A stretch of DNA of 22,505 bases from DASPLX01 sp035627375 (GTDB taxonomy: Bacteria; Pseudomonadota; Gammaproteobacteria; Burkholderiales; Burkholderiaceae_D): contig DASPLX010000031.1 in assembly GCA_035627375.1 (NCBI GenBank), forward strand, positions 1-22,505. Reading direction: 5' to 3'. Position numbers and translations under genes: made by a program. Below, one piece after another: positions 1 through 6,587 of this stretch. Below the pieces are notes generated by a model. The model worked only from the letters and a program-made list of their open reading frames with translations. It was not told where the DNA came from and did no database searches. Each line of letters opens with the position of its first letter. Within the stretch, counting starts at the first letter, position 1.

Positions 1-1137
1 CACGACGTCGGCGACAAGATCATCACCGAGATCAGCCTGCGCCTTCTCTCGCGCGTGCGCGACGGCGATACGGTGGCGCGCTGGGGCGGCGACGAATTCG
101 TGGTCGTGCTGGGCGACGTGACGCGCGAGGAGGCGGTCGCCAATTTCGCGCAGAAGCTTCTGGAGACGCTGTCGCAGCCGATGATGATCGAAGAGCACGA
201 GCTGTATCCGGCCGGCAGCATCGGCATTTGCCTGTATCCCAGGGACGGCGACAGCCCGAGCGCGCTGCTCAAGAACGCCGATACGGCGATGTACCGGGCC
301 AAGGATGCCGGCCGCAACAATTTCCAGTTCTATGCTCACGCCATGAACGCGCGCGCGCTCGATCGCCTGAAGCTCGACGGCGGATTGCGCAGGGCGTTGT
401 TGCGCGACGAGTTCGTCCTGCACTACCAGCCGCAGATGGACATACGCTCCGGCGAGATCATCGGCATGGAGGCGCTGTTGCGCTGGAAGCCGCCCGAGCA
501 GCCCGCGGTCTATCCGGGCGATTTCATCCCGATGGCGGAGGAGACCGGCTTGATCGTGCAGATCGGCGAATGGGTCTTGCGCACCGCTTGCGCGCAATTG
601 AAGTGCTGGCAAAACGCCGGCCTGTGCGGCGATATGAAAATGGCGATCAATCTTTCGGCGCGCCAGTTCAAGCAGCACAACATCGTCAACATGGTTTCCC
701 GCGTGCTGCAGGAAACCGGCTGCGATCCGGCCAGCCTCGAGCTCGAAATCACCGAGAGCGTCGTGATGGACAATCCGGAAGCAGCGGTCGCGACGCTCCA
801 GCACTTGAGCGACATGGGCGTATCCTTGGCCATCGATGATTTCGGCACCGGATATTCCAGCCTGAGTTATCTGAAACGCTTTCCGATCGATGCGCTCAAG
901 ATCGACCGTTCCTTCGTGCGCGACATCACGACCGACAGCGACGATGCGGCGATCGCCAAGGCGGTGATCGCGCTCGCTCACAGCATGAAGCTGACGGTGA
1001 TCGCGGAGGGCGTCGAGACGGCCGAGCAGCTCGAGTTCCTGCGGGAGCAGGAGTGCGACCAGATGCAGGGCTATTTCCTGAGCCGAGCGGTGAGCGCGGA
1101 ACAGATCGAGCAGCTGCTGGCCCGGCATCCCCGTTGA
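1..1137 (+). CDS. GGDEF-EAL cyclic-di-GMP signalling protein (5' end outside window)
   Basis: The reading frame is open from base 1, so the N-terminus, including any sensory domain, lies outside the window; 378 residues are visible. The C-terminal part of a diguanylate cyclase domain is present, with an intact GGDEF motif at visible residues 29-33. It is preceded by an RxxD inhibitory-site motif (R20-D23) at the usual five-residue spacing. A full EAL phosphodiesterase domain follows: EAL at about 157-159, then NLSARQF, ELEITES, DDFGTGYSS, ALKID, AEGVE and QGY motifs, which are the metal- and substrate-binding positions of active EAL enzymes. Both activities therefore look possible from sequence: making c-di-GMP from GTP and cleaving it to pGpG. 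Which one dominates cannot be told. The gene ends about 100 bp before tRNA-Arg and is independent of the element beyond it. Confidence 0.95.
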   Translation, partial: HDVGDKIITEISLRLLSRVRDGDTVARWGGDEFVVVLGDVTREEAVANFAQKLLETLSQPMMIEEHELYPAGSIGICLYPRDGDSPSALLKNADTAMYRAKDAGRNNFQFYAHAMNARALDRLKLDGGLRRALLRDEFVLHYQPQMDIRSGEIIGMEALLRWKPPEQPAVYPGDFIPMAEETGLIVQIGEWVLRTACAQLKCWQNAGLCGDMKMAINLSARQFKQHNIVNMVSRVLQETGCDPASLELEITESVVMDNPEAAVATLQHLSDMGVSLAIDDFGTGYSSLSYLKRFPIDALKIDRSFVRDITTDSDDAAIAKAVIALAHSMKLTVIAEGVETAEQLEFLREQECDQMQGYFLSRAVSAEQIEQLLARHPR

Positions 1138-1176
1138 AACGGGACGGCATTACGGGTAATATCCGCCTTTGTTCCG

Positions 1177-1198
1177 ATTGCACGGCCACGTGCAATTT
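1177..1198 (+). terminator. Hairpin after the GGDEF-EAL gene
   Basis: A perfect 7-bp stem (ATTGCAC 1177-1183, GTGCAAT 1190-1196) with a 6-nt loop lies 40 bp past the stop codon and ends in three Ts. It is a plausible but weak intrinsic terminator, because the T run is short. Confidence 0.4.
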
Positions 1199-1234
1199 CC
1201 GCGCTCCGCGCGCGACGAATACGTCCATTTTTCC

Positions 1235-1314
<80 letters not shown>

Positions 1315-1364
1315 TCTCCCTATGAAAATGCGATTTCGGTGAAATTTCAATCATCGAATTTTTC

Positions 1365-1409
1365 GTCGGGGTTACGCCGGGGTTACATCTGATCCGGGGC
1401 TGTAACCCC
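1365..1409. repeat. Left-end GGGGTTAC motifs, candidate integrase arm sites
   Basis: Two direct GGGGTTAC octamers separated by 3 nt lie inside a 23-nt sequence (1365-1387) that recurs exactly at 6361-6383, near the other end of the element. A third octamer lies inverted at 1402-1409. Tyrosine integrases of this type bind short repeated arm sites beside the core, and the copies at both ends of one element fit that role. Binding itself is inferred. Confidence 0.65.
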
Positions 1410-1469
1410 GAGGTGTTCAACGTATCGAATCGGTACGGCTGCGCAAAAAAAGACCGTCTCGGTGCATTC

Positions 1470-1581
1470 ATGTCTCTTCAACGGACATCATGAAAATTCA
1501 AAATGTCCGGATACAGGACATTCAAGACCCAATGGGCAACAGGTGAGATGCGGTGACGTGTAATGTCTGCTGCGTAGACAT
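1470..1581. repeat. Three dyads ATGTCY-N7-RGACAT
   Basis: ATGTCT/GGACAT (1470-1488), ATGTCC/GGACAT (1503-1521) and ATGTCT/AGACAT (1563-1581) each have arms separated by exactly 7 nt, with unrelated spacer sequences. The centres are 33 and 60 bp apart. This is the pattern expected of binding sites for a dimeric DNA-binding protein. The ligand is unknown; an excisionase, the nearby HTH protein or a repressor are candidates. Confidence 0.65.
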
Positions 1582-1614
1582 TTAATGCGTGCTGCGCCCG
1601 TATTTCAACCGGAA

Positions 1615-1881
1615 TCAATGCTGGCTTCGACTACGGCGCCAAGTGGCAAAAAGTGCTTTGATGGCCGTCACACTGCCGCGCATCGCTGCCTCGTGCAGCG
1701 CTTCGAGCATTTCCATCCGGCGCGCAGCGGCACCGTGGCTGAGCTCCTGCCGATAGTATCGGCGAAGGGTCGGACGGGTGATTCCGAGCGCGGCGGCGAT
1801 CAGCTCATGCGAAACACCGGCGCCGGCTGCCATCAGAACTCTGCTCTTGGTCGATTCGGTCGGCTTGTGCGCTGTCGTCAT
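1615..1881 (-). CDS. Small phage-type helix-turn-helix protein
   Basis: This 88-residue basic protein has a clear helix-turn-helix at about residues 22-45: GVSHELIAAALGI, then TRPTLRRYY. The pattern resembles the short HTH proteins found beside phage terminase and HNH genes, where a sequence of this type recognises DNA. The C-terminal half (EMLEALHEAAMRGSVTAIKAL) resembles the helical segment that follows the HTH in those proteins. The start is the ATG at 1881; no strong ribosome binding site is seen, so an internal start is possible. It is the last gene before the element's left end and is read toward the tRNA. A regulatory or terminase-related role cannot be told apart from sequence alone. 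Confidence 0.65.
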   Translation of the reverse strand: MTTAHKPTESTKSRVLMAAGAGVSHELIAAALGITRPTLRRYYRQELSHGAAARRMEMLEALHEAAMRGSVTAIKALFATWRRSRSQH

Positions 1882-1920
1882 TCTCGAATTCTGAATTTTG
1901 GAAACGTACGGTCCCGGGAT

Positions 1921-1935
1921 GTTAAAGGCTTTAAC
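1921..1935. promoter_or_regulatory. Palindrome GTTAAA-GGC-TTTAAC upstream of the HTH gene
   Basis: A perfect 6-bp inverted repeat with a 3-nt centre lies 40 bp upstream of the HTH gene start, in an AT-richer stretch without other genes (1882-2091). It could be an operator for that gene; no partner is shown. Confidence 0.35.
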
Positions 1936-2091
1936 AAAATTTCCAAAGGGAGAAAAAATCTGCGCATGGGACGGAGAGCGGTCTACGGAAATCGCCTGCG
2001 GATTTTCCTCTACTCCCCCCCGGTGGCAAACGTCGCTCAGGCTTGCTGGATCGAGGCAGGAAGCACCGAAACCCGAAACCCGTGGTTTTCC

Positions 2092-3477
2092 CTATGTCGC
2101 AGGTTCGGCAGCCTCTTCGCGCTGTTTTCGCCCGTCGTGACAGGGTTTGCACAGCGACTGCCAGTTGGACTTGTCCCAGAACAAAATCGTGTCGCCACGA
2201 TGAGGAATGCGATGGTCGACCACGCTTGCTGCGGTGGTCATGCCTTGCGCCTCGCAATAGACACAGAGAGGATGTTCCTGCAGGAAGCGCTCGCGCGCCT
2301 TGCGCCAACGGCGATCGTAGCCACGCTCAGCGCTGGTCGCCGTGATCGATTGCTCAGTTGCTGCGATCACGCCGTTGATGGCATCGAGTGTCATCTGGGC
2401 GACACTGACTTGGGCGCCAGCCTTGGACTTCAGCTCCGCAATCATGTTGGCCGTACGGACCTGGTCGCGCTGGAAGTCAAGTAGGCTGCCGAATGACTGC
2501 GGGTTAGCTGCCGTGGCCGCCCTGAGCACTTCGTCGAGTCGCGGATAATTCACCAACGAGCCGCCGTTGCGCGCCTGCTCGAGCGCTAGTTCCAACTGAC
2601 CTTGCGCGGATAACCGTGACATTGGGCGCGCCGCAGACAATGCACTGTCGAGCATGTCATAAACGCGCTGGATGTCGCGCAGCGAGTCGGACGCCCCCTG
2701 CGCCTGCAGGCGGGATGCATCGATCGACGCGCGCGCGGCGGCCTTTTCTGCCTCCGAGCGGTCACGGATGAGCTTCGCTTGCGCCTCGTAGCTCCGCTGG
2801 AGAGCTTCCTTTTCGGAACTGACCGACTGCGACAAAGCGGCGAGGGCATTGTCGATCTTCTGCTGCGAGAAGTTGATCAGATCTTCGTAGGTCCGCTGAC
2901 GCTGCTCGGCCACGGCACGCGCCGCATCTTCCGCCATGCGGGCAGCCTGCTCCGCCATGCGGACCGATTCCTCCTGAATGCGCGCGGTTTCCTCTGCTTG
3001 CCGACGGGCATTCTCGATCGCCTCGTCCGCCATCTGTTTGTTGTAGTCCGCGACCTGGGCGAATGCCGGCGCCAGATTCAGCAACGATGCGAAGGTTTGC
3101 GCGGTGCTGTCGTCCACTACGCGGAAGCCTTCGATCAATCCCCGGAGCTCCTCCTTCGTGTCGATGCTGGTATAGCCAAGCGATTCCAGGCTCTCGGCGA
3201 CGCTCTCGCCGAGACGGTCCATGCGCTCCGCCTCGGTGTAGAAATTCTGCTCAAAAGCGCCCAGCGCCGTTTGCAGATTCTGCATGCCCCCGGTGAATCG
3301 CAACAGCGCATTCGCCGTGTCAAACGACAGGTCACGCAATCCAGTAAGCGGGAGTTGCGACAACGCAGCCTGAAATTCGATGACGGCGGCCGTCTGCGCA
3401 TTGATCTTCGACAGCAGATCCGTCGCGGCCTGGTCGCTCAAACTCTCCGCATTCACCCCGCGCAGCTGATCGGCCAT
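2092..3477 (-). CDS. Chimeric ORF: tail tape-measure fragment fused to HNH endonuclease
   Basis: The protein has 461 residues from the ATG at 3477, which has GGAG seven bases upstream. The frame stays open to 3591, but that extension is Arg/Pro-rich and lacks such a site. Residues 1 to about 380 resemble the C-terminal part of a phage tail tape-measure protein: GMQNLQTALGAFEQNF, NLAPAFAQV, and a long Ala/Glu/Arg-rich coiled coil at about 140-270. Residues 383-461 are a complete phage HNH endonuclease domain, with zinc pairs CVYC (405, 408) and CKPC (443, 446), DH at 421-422, N438 and H447. In phages these are separate proteins from different modules, so this looks like a deletion join that stayed in frame. 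The nuclease part may still fold. The tape-measure part lacks most of its N-terminus and cannot serve a tail. Confidence 0.75.
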   Translation of the reverse strand: MADQLRGVNAESLSDQAATDLLSKINAQTAAVIEFQAALSQLPLTGLRDLSFDTANALLRFTGGMQNLQTALGAFEQNFYTEAERMDRLGESVAESLESLGYTSIDTKEELRGLIEGFRVVDDSTAQTFASLLNLAPAFAQVADYNKQMADEAIENARRQAEETARIQEESVRMAEQAARMAEDAARAVAEQRQRTYEDLINFSQQKIDNALAALSQSVSSEKEALQRSYEAQAKLIRDRSEAEKAAARASIDASRLQAQGASDSLRDIQRVYDMLDSALSAARPMSRLSAQGQLELALEQARNGGSLVNYPRLDEVLRAATAANPQSFGSLLDFQRDQVRTANMIAELKSKAGAQVSVAQMTLDAINGVIAATEQSITATSAERGYDRRWRKARERFLQEHPLCVYCEAQGMTTAASVVDHRIPHRGDTILFWDKSNWQSLCKPCHDGRKQREEAAEPAT

Positions 3478-3551
3478 CGTTGATCTCCGAAATGCCACGC
3501 TAGGCGAGTAGGGTGCTCGTTGTTTCCGCCGTCGCGGTAGGCATGGCGGGG

Positions 3552-3803
3552 TCAAGTGCTTTGCATCCTTCGAAGTCGATCGCGCTTCCAATCGTTGAAA
3601 TGGACAACGTTTGAATGTAATGGGGCATTCTCGCTGCGCATGGCGTTCTCGAGCATTTTCATAATTTCTGCTCTCTTGGCGTGCCTACTTGGTGATTCAT
3701 CCGGCCGGCGTTGCGGAAGGAGGCCGCTCTTCCTATACGTTTCGATGTCCGCGACGAATTGATCGATCTGATTTCTTCGCTCTTTTGAAAGGCTCGTATT
3801 CAT
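3552..3803 (-). CDS. Hypothetical protein, 83 aa
   Basis: This small charged protein has no family that I recognise. It begins with a Lys/Arg/Glu-rich helix-like segment (NTSLSKERRNQIDQFV) and has no membrane segment. The ATG at 3803 is preceded by AAGGAA at eight bases, a reasonable ribosome binding site. It lies 74 bp upstream of the tape-measure/HNH ORF and is co-directional with it. It is probably an accessory phage gene of unknown role. Confidence 0.5.
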   Translation of the reverse strand: MNTSLSKERRNQIDQFVADIETYRKSGLLPQRRPDESPSRHAKRAEIMKMLENAMRSENAPLHSNVVHFNDWKRDRLRRMQST

Positions 3804-3901
3804 AACTCAAATTCCTTATCGAGGGTTGCTCGTAGTTTTTGCTTGCGTTTGGCTTTGCCGGGGGATACGAGTATTACAGTTAGGATGTGTTGTTGCGCAA
3901 G

Positions 3902-3970
3902 TTACGGGTACTGCCGGAATGCATTCACGAGCGCGACTTCTTGTCGGGTGAGGAAGATTTCCATGGTCAT
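3902..3970 (-). CDS. Possible 22-residue ORF, start overlapping the previous stop (ATGA)
   Basis: The ATG at 3970 overlaps the TGA of the upstream gene in an ATGA arrangement, which is typical of translational coupling. The peptide is MTMEIFLTRQEVALVNAFRQ followed by YP and a stop. A second ATG at 3964 has GAGAGG eight bases upstream. It may be a genuine small peptide or the stub of a gene truncated by deletion. Nothing recognisable. Confidence 0.3.
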   Translation of the reverse strand: MTMEIFLTRQEVALVNAFRQYP

Positions 3971-4308
3971 GTCCTCTCGCCATGATTCGTCACTCTCAGA
4001 TCGGAAGCTGTTAAATATGATTTTCTGCGTCGCTCTTGCTCGGACACAGCGAGGCCGCCTTCGATTCGCTTTCGACTGTATCCGTCCAGCCTCGTCCAGA
4101 TGGAATGCGTCAGAAGCTCAGTCGGCTTCGTGTAGCAAACGTAATTCGCATCATCTGCGATGCAGACATACTCGTCGTCGCAACCAAGGCCCAGGTTATC
4201 GCCAGTCCATCTGACATTCGCCGATAGTCGATCGAGCGATACTTCCACCGGCGGCGCCGATGCTCCAACGCGATGATTCGTGGGATGTGTAGAATTGGCG
4301 TCAGCCAT
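3967..4308 (-). CDS. Hypothetical protein, 113 aa
   Basis: I do not recognise this protein. It is soluble, with a polar N-terminus, a central segment with three cysteines (GLGCDDEYVCIADDANYVC) and a basic C-terminal tail rich in Arg and Lys. The start is well supported: GGAGGT lies seven bases before the ATG at 4308. It is the first gene after the hairpin at 4343-4377, so it probably begins a separate transcript that continues into the 22-residue ORF. Likely an accessory gene of the element. Confidence 0.6.
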   Translation of the reverse strand: MADANSTHPTNHRVGASAPPVEVSLDRLSANVRWTGDNLGLGCDDEYVCIADDANYVCYTKPTELLTHSIWTRLDGYSRKRIEGGLAVSEQERRRKSYLTASDLRVTNHGERT

Positions 4309-4342
4309 GACGCGTACCTCCGTTCAGGTTGCGTTGTGGTCA

Positions 4343-4377
4343 GGCCGGCTCGGATGTTCGTAGCATCCGAGCCGGCC
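4343..4377 (-). terminator. Strong 14-bp hairpin downstream of higA
   Basis: A perfect inverted repeat (GGCCGGCTCGGATG at 4343-4356, its complement at 4364-4377) with a 7-nt loop lies 17 bp past the higA stop. Neither strand has a T run after it, so it is not a textbook intrinsic terminator. It may end higBA transcription, protect the mRNA end, or be a protein-binding site. Confidence 0.5.
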
Positions 4378-4393
4378 GCTTTGCCTGAGTCCG

Positions 4394-4711
4394 TCAGGCG
4401 GCGGTTGATTCGTGCGTTACGCGGGCGCGCTTCACCTTTGGGGCACCTGCCTTGCGGGCTTTCCACAGGTCATAGGCGGCTTGTTGTGCGATCCAGAGAT
4501 CGGCCCGGCCGCCGTTTTCCACGCCCAACCAGCCTTCCAGCCGGAGCGCCATTTCCGGTGAAATCGCGGCATGGCCGTTAAGCACGCGCGACAGCGCGGG
4601 GCGCGTCACGTTCAGTTGCGCAGCGGCCTCGGTCACGCTCAAGCCCAAGGCGGGCAATACGTCTTCTTTTAGCGTCTCTCCGGGGTGCGGCGGGTTGTAC
4701 ATGCGGCTCAT
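4394..4711 (-). CDS. higA: HigA-family antitoxin (XRE helix-turn-helix)
   Basis: This 105-residue protein opens with the family hallmark NPPHPGE (residues 6-12). An XRE-type helix-turn-helix follows at about 25-47 (SVTEAAAQLNVTRPALSRVL), then ISPEMALRLE and LWIAQQAAYDLW, which form the conserved dimer and toxin-contact region. HigA proteins neutralise HigB and repress the operon by binding its promoter. It starts at the ATG at 4711, preceded by AGGAG at six bases, 9 bp after the toxin stop. The toxin-first order is characteristic of higBA. The C-terminal 15 residues are basic and look variable. The pair probably stabilises the element in its host. Confidence 0.92.
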   Translation of the reverse strand: MSRMYNPPHPGETLKEDVLPALGLSVTEAAAQLNVTRPALSRVLNGHAAISPEMALRLEGWLGVENGGRADLWIAQQAAYDLWKARKAGAPKVKRARVTHESTAA

Positions 4712-4720
4712 CTTCTGCTC

Positions 4721-4999
4721 CTAATGGTAATCCTGATAATCGACCAATACTGCGTCGCCTTGGTCGAACGTGAACGTCATGCGCCAATTGCCATTGACCG
4801 TCACGGAATAATGTCCGGTCAGGTCGCCGGCCAGCGAATGCAACTTCCATCCCGGCACATTCATATCTTCCTCCCCCTTTGCTGCATCCAGCCGCGCAAG
4901 CTGGCGGCTCAGGCGCGATGCATGATGTGGTTGAATGCCTGCCTTGCTTCCTGCTTCGAAGAACGCTTGTAAGCCTTTATGCCGGAATGTTTTTATCAT
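4721..4999 (-). CDS. higB: HigB toxin (RelE-superfamily mRNA interferase)
   Basis: The 92-residue length is typical of the family. It shows the conserved features of HigB: FRHKGLQAFF (5-14), GSKAGIQPHHASRL (17-30), the GW motif at 50-51, and the C-terminal NGNWRMTF and VDYQDYH. Family members cleave mRNA in translating ribosomes and halt growth until HigA binds them. The protein looks intact. A likely promoter (TTGCAA, 17 bp, TACAAT) sits so close that the predicted transcript would start at or next to the ATG, and no ribosome binding site is visible. A leaderless message, which would keep toxin output low, is therefore possible. The gene lies 45 bp downstream of the integrase stop. Confidence 0.92.
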   Translation of the reverse strand: MIKTFRHKGLQAFFEAGSKAGIQPHHASRLSRQLARLDAAKGEEDMNVPGWKLHSLAGDLTGHYSVTVNGNWRMTFTFDQGDAVLVDYQDYH

Positions 5000-5004
5000 G
5001 GTTG

Positions 5005-5033
5005 ATTGTATAGTGTTGCGTTACGGATTGCAA
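5005..5033 (-). promoter_or_regulatory. Predicted higBA promoter
   Basis: On the minus strand there is a -35 TTGCAA (5028-5033) and a -10 TACAAT (5005-5010) with a 17-bp spacer. The spacer and -35 contain TTGC and GCAA as an interrupted inverted repeat, a possible HigA operator. The predicted start falls at about 4998-4999, the first base of higB. Confidence 0.5.
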
Positions 5034-5044
5034 TCGGGCGGGAC

Positions 5045-6307
5045 TCAAGCCTTCTTCTTTGTGAATTTCAGCACTTCCGCCTTCTTCGTCACACCGGCCG
5101 CTTCAAGCATGGCGGCCGTAGCGCGCGAAACTGATTCCCGCACCGGATCGGCACTCAGGCGGGCGTAAATCTGCGTGGCCGCCACGGATTTGTGGCCGAG
5201 CGATTTCCCGATGACCGCCAATGAGGCGCCGGTGATTGCTTGCCAGCTTCCGAGTGTCCGGCGCAGATCGTGGATTCGCAGATCCTCGATACCGGCACGA
5301 TCGAGAACAGCTTTCACGCCACGCTTGGGAGATTGCATGTGCCCGCTCTTGCCGGCGCCTGGGAATACCCATTCGTCATCGATTTCTTGCCGCCCCTTCA
5401 GGACGTCAATCGCTTCGGCCGGCAACTGAACGATGACAGGCTCGCCGTTCTTCGTGTCGGGGATTCGCCATTCGCCGCGGTCGAAATCGATTTCCTTCCA
5501 GCGCATGGCCAGGACGTTCGACTTGCGCGCGCCGGTCAGGATGGACAGCAGGATATAGTCGCGGATGCTGGTGTTCTCCGTTTCGGCCAAGACCTTGAAC
5601 AACCGCGGCAGCTCTTCTTTCTGCAAGAATCGCTCGCGCGACTTGATCTTCAGAAGGTCGACGCTCGTTGCGGGATTTTCACCCTTGTATTCCTTCCACT
5701 CGATCATCGTGTTGAAGATGACTCGCAGCAGTTTCACGGCATGATTGGCGGCGGCCGGGCCTGCCTTTTCCGCGAGGCCGGTTTTGAGGCGCACGATCTG
5801 CTTCGTATCGATGGCCGATAGCTTCTTGTTCTGCCAGTTGACCGAGCCGGGCGATTTGACGCGCGGCTTGCCGTGCTTCTTCACCGGCCTGTCTGGGATG
5901 GCGCCCAGGTAGCGCTCGAAGTCGCCGCGCATGTGCTCGACGGTCTTCAACCCCTGCGGGATGGCGTGATAGGTGATGTAGCGGTCAAAGGCTTCGCCGA
6001 GTGTCAGTTCGCCGCGCTTTTCGCGCTTCGCTTCGGCCGGGCTCTTTCCTTGAGCAATGTCGCCAAGCAGCTCGCTTGCCTTCTTGCGCGCCTGCTCCAC
6101 GGTTAGATCGGGAAACGGCCCGATGGTGACGCGCTCCGGGCCGTTCTTCGTGCGACGAAAAATGCCGAAGGTCTTGCTGCCAGCGGAACTGACGCGGACC
6201 AGTAATCCCGGTTGCACCAGGTCGTAATAGGTCGCGCGTTTTCCGGCAGGAGGAAGCGGGAGGTTTTCCAGCATGACCTTGTTGAACCGGATGCGGTTCG
6301 TTTCCAT
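5045..6307 (-). CDS. int: Tyrosine recombinase (phage or island integrase)
   Basis: The protein has 420 residues, normal for this class. The N-terminal part (about 1-95, with the GLLVRVSSAGSKTF segment) is the DUF4102-type arm-binding domain of tRNA-targeting integrases. A SAM-like core-binding domain follows (about 100-215). The catalytic domain has the complete set: R261 (TGARKSN), K286, H346 and R349 (HDLRRT), H372 (LGHKS) and nucleophile Y381 (IYARL). The ATG at 6307 has AGGAG four bases upstream. The enzyme should catalyse site-specific integration and excision at the tRNA-Arg 3' end. Its start is about 200 bp from the right attachment site, with arm-like repeats at 6361-6383 between. 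It is probably functional; nothing in it looks broken. Confidence 0.95.
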   Translation of the reverse strand: METNRIRFNKVMLENLPLPPAGKRATYYDLVQPGLLVRVSSAGSKTFGIFRRTKNGPERVTIGPFPDLTVEQARKKASELLGDIAQGKSPAEAKREKRGELTLGEAFDRYITYHAIPQGLKTVEHMRGDFERYLGAIPDRPVKKHGKPRVKSPGSVNWQNKKLSAIDTKQIVRLKTGLAEKAGPAAANHAVKLLRVIFNTMIEWKEYKGENPATSVDLLKIKSRERFLQKEELPRLFKVLAETENTSIRDYILLSILTGARKSNVLAMRWKEIDFDRGEWRIPDTKNGEPVIVQLPAEAIDVLKGRQEIDDEWVFPGAGKSGHMQSPKRGVKAVLDRAGIEDLRIHDLRRTLGSWQAITGASLAVIGKSLGHKSVAATQIYARLSADPVRESVSRATAAMLEAAGVTKKAEVLKFTKKKA

Positions 6308-6360
6308 TTCTCTCCTCTCTCCCGGGTTCGGTTTGGGTGATCGACCCTTAGCAGGACGGG

Positions 6361-6383
6361 GTCGGGGTTACGCCGGGGTTACA
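6361..6383. repeat. Right-end GGGGTTAC pair, candidate integrase arm sites
   Basis: This 23-nt sequence is identical to 1365-1387 near the left end and contains two direct GGGGTTAC octamers. It lies between the integrase start and attR and abuts a possible minus-strand -10 (TATACT, 6383-6388) for int. Integrase bound here could repress its own promoter. Confidence 0.65.
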
Positions 6384-6513
6384 GTATAGCGTAACTTGAG
6401 GAAAGATTTATCAATGTCAGTAAATGGAAATAAATTCGTAAGTCTTTGATTTATATAATTATGAATGTGTCCGGAAATCTTGGGAAACTTGCATATATGG
6501 CATGCGTCTCTGG

Positions 6514-6561
6514 CTTCTAAGCTGAGGGTCACTGGTTCGAATCCAGTTGGGCAGGCCACTT
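6514..6561 (+). repeat. attR: displaced tRNA-Arg 3' end
   Basis: This repeats the tRNA-Arg 3' half from the anticodon loop through CCA plus three bases. It is not a gene, since the acceptor 5' strand and D arm are missing. The two differences from attL (T6533, A6545) are a swapped base pair in the T stem, so the stem still pairs. Confidence 0.88.
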
Positions 6562-6587
6562 CCATCGCGCGGCGCCGCCCGCGCGGC

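Noticed and set aside
1585..2484. 299-codon plus-strand ORF in the element
   Set aside because: It lies opposite the HTH and HNH coding regions, whose motifs are unambiguous, and has no recognisable domain.
3478..3591. 38-codon N-terminal extension of the tape-measure/HNH ORF
   Set aside because: It is Arg/Pro-rich, overlaps the upstream small gene and lacks a ribosome binding site, whereas the ATG at 3477 has GGAG.
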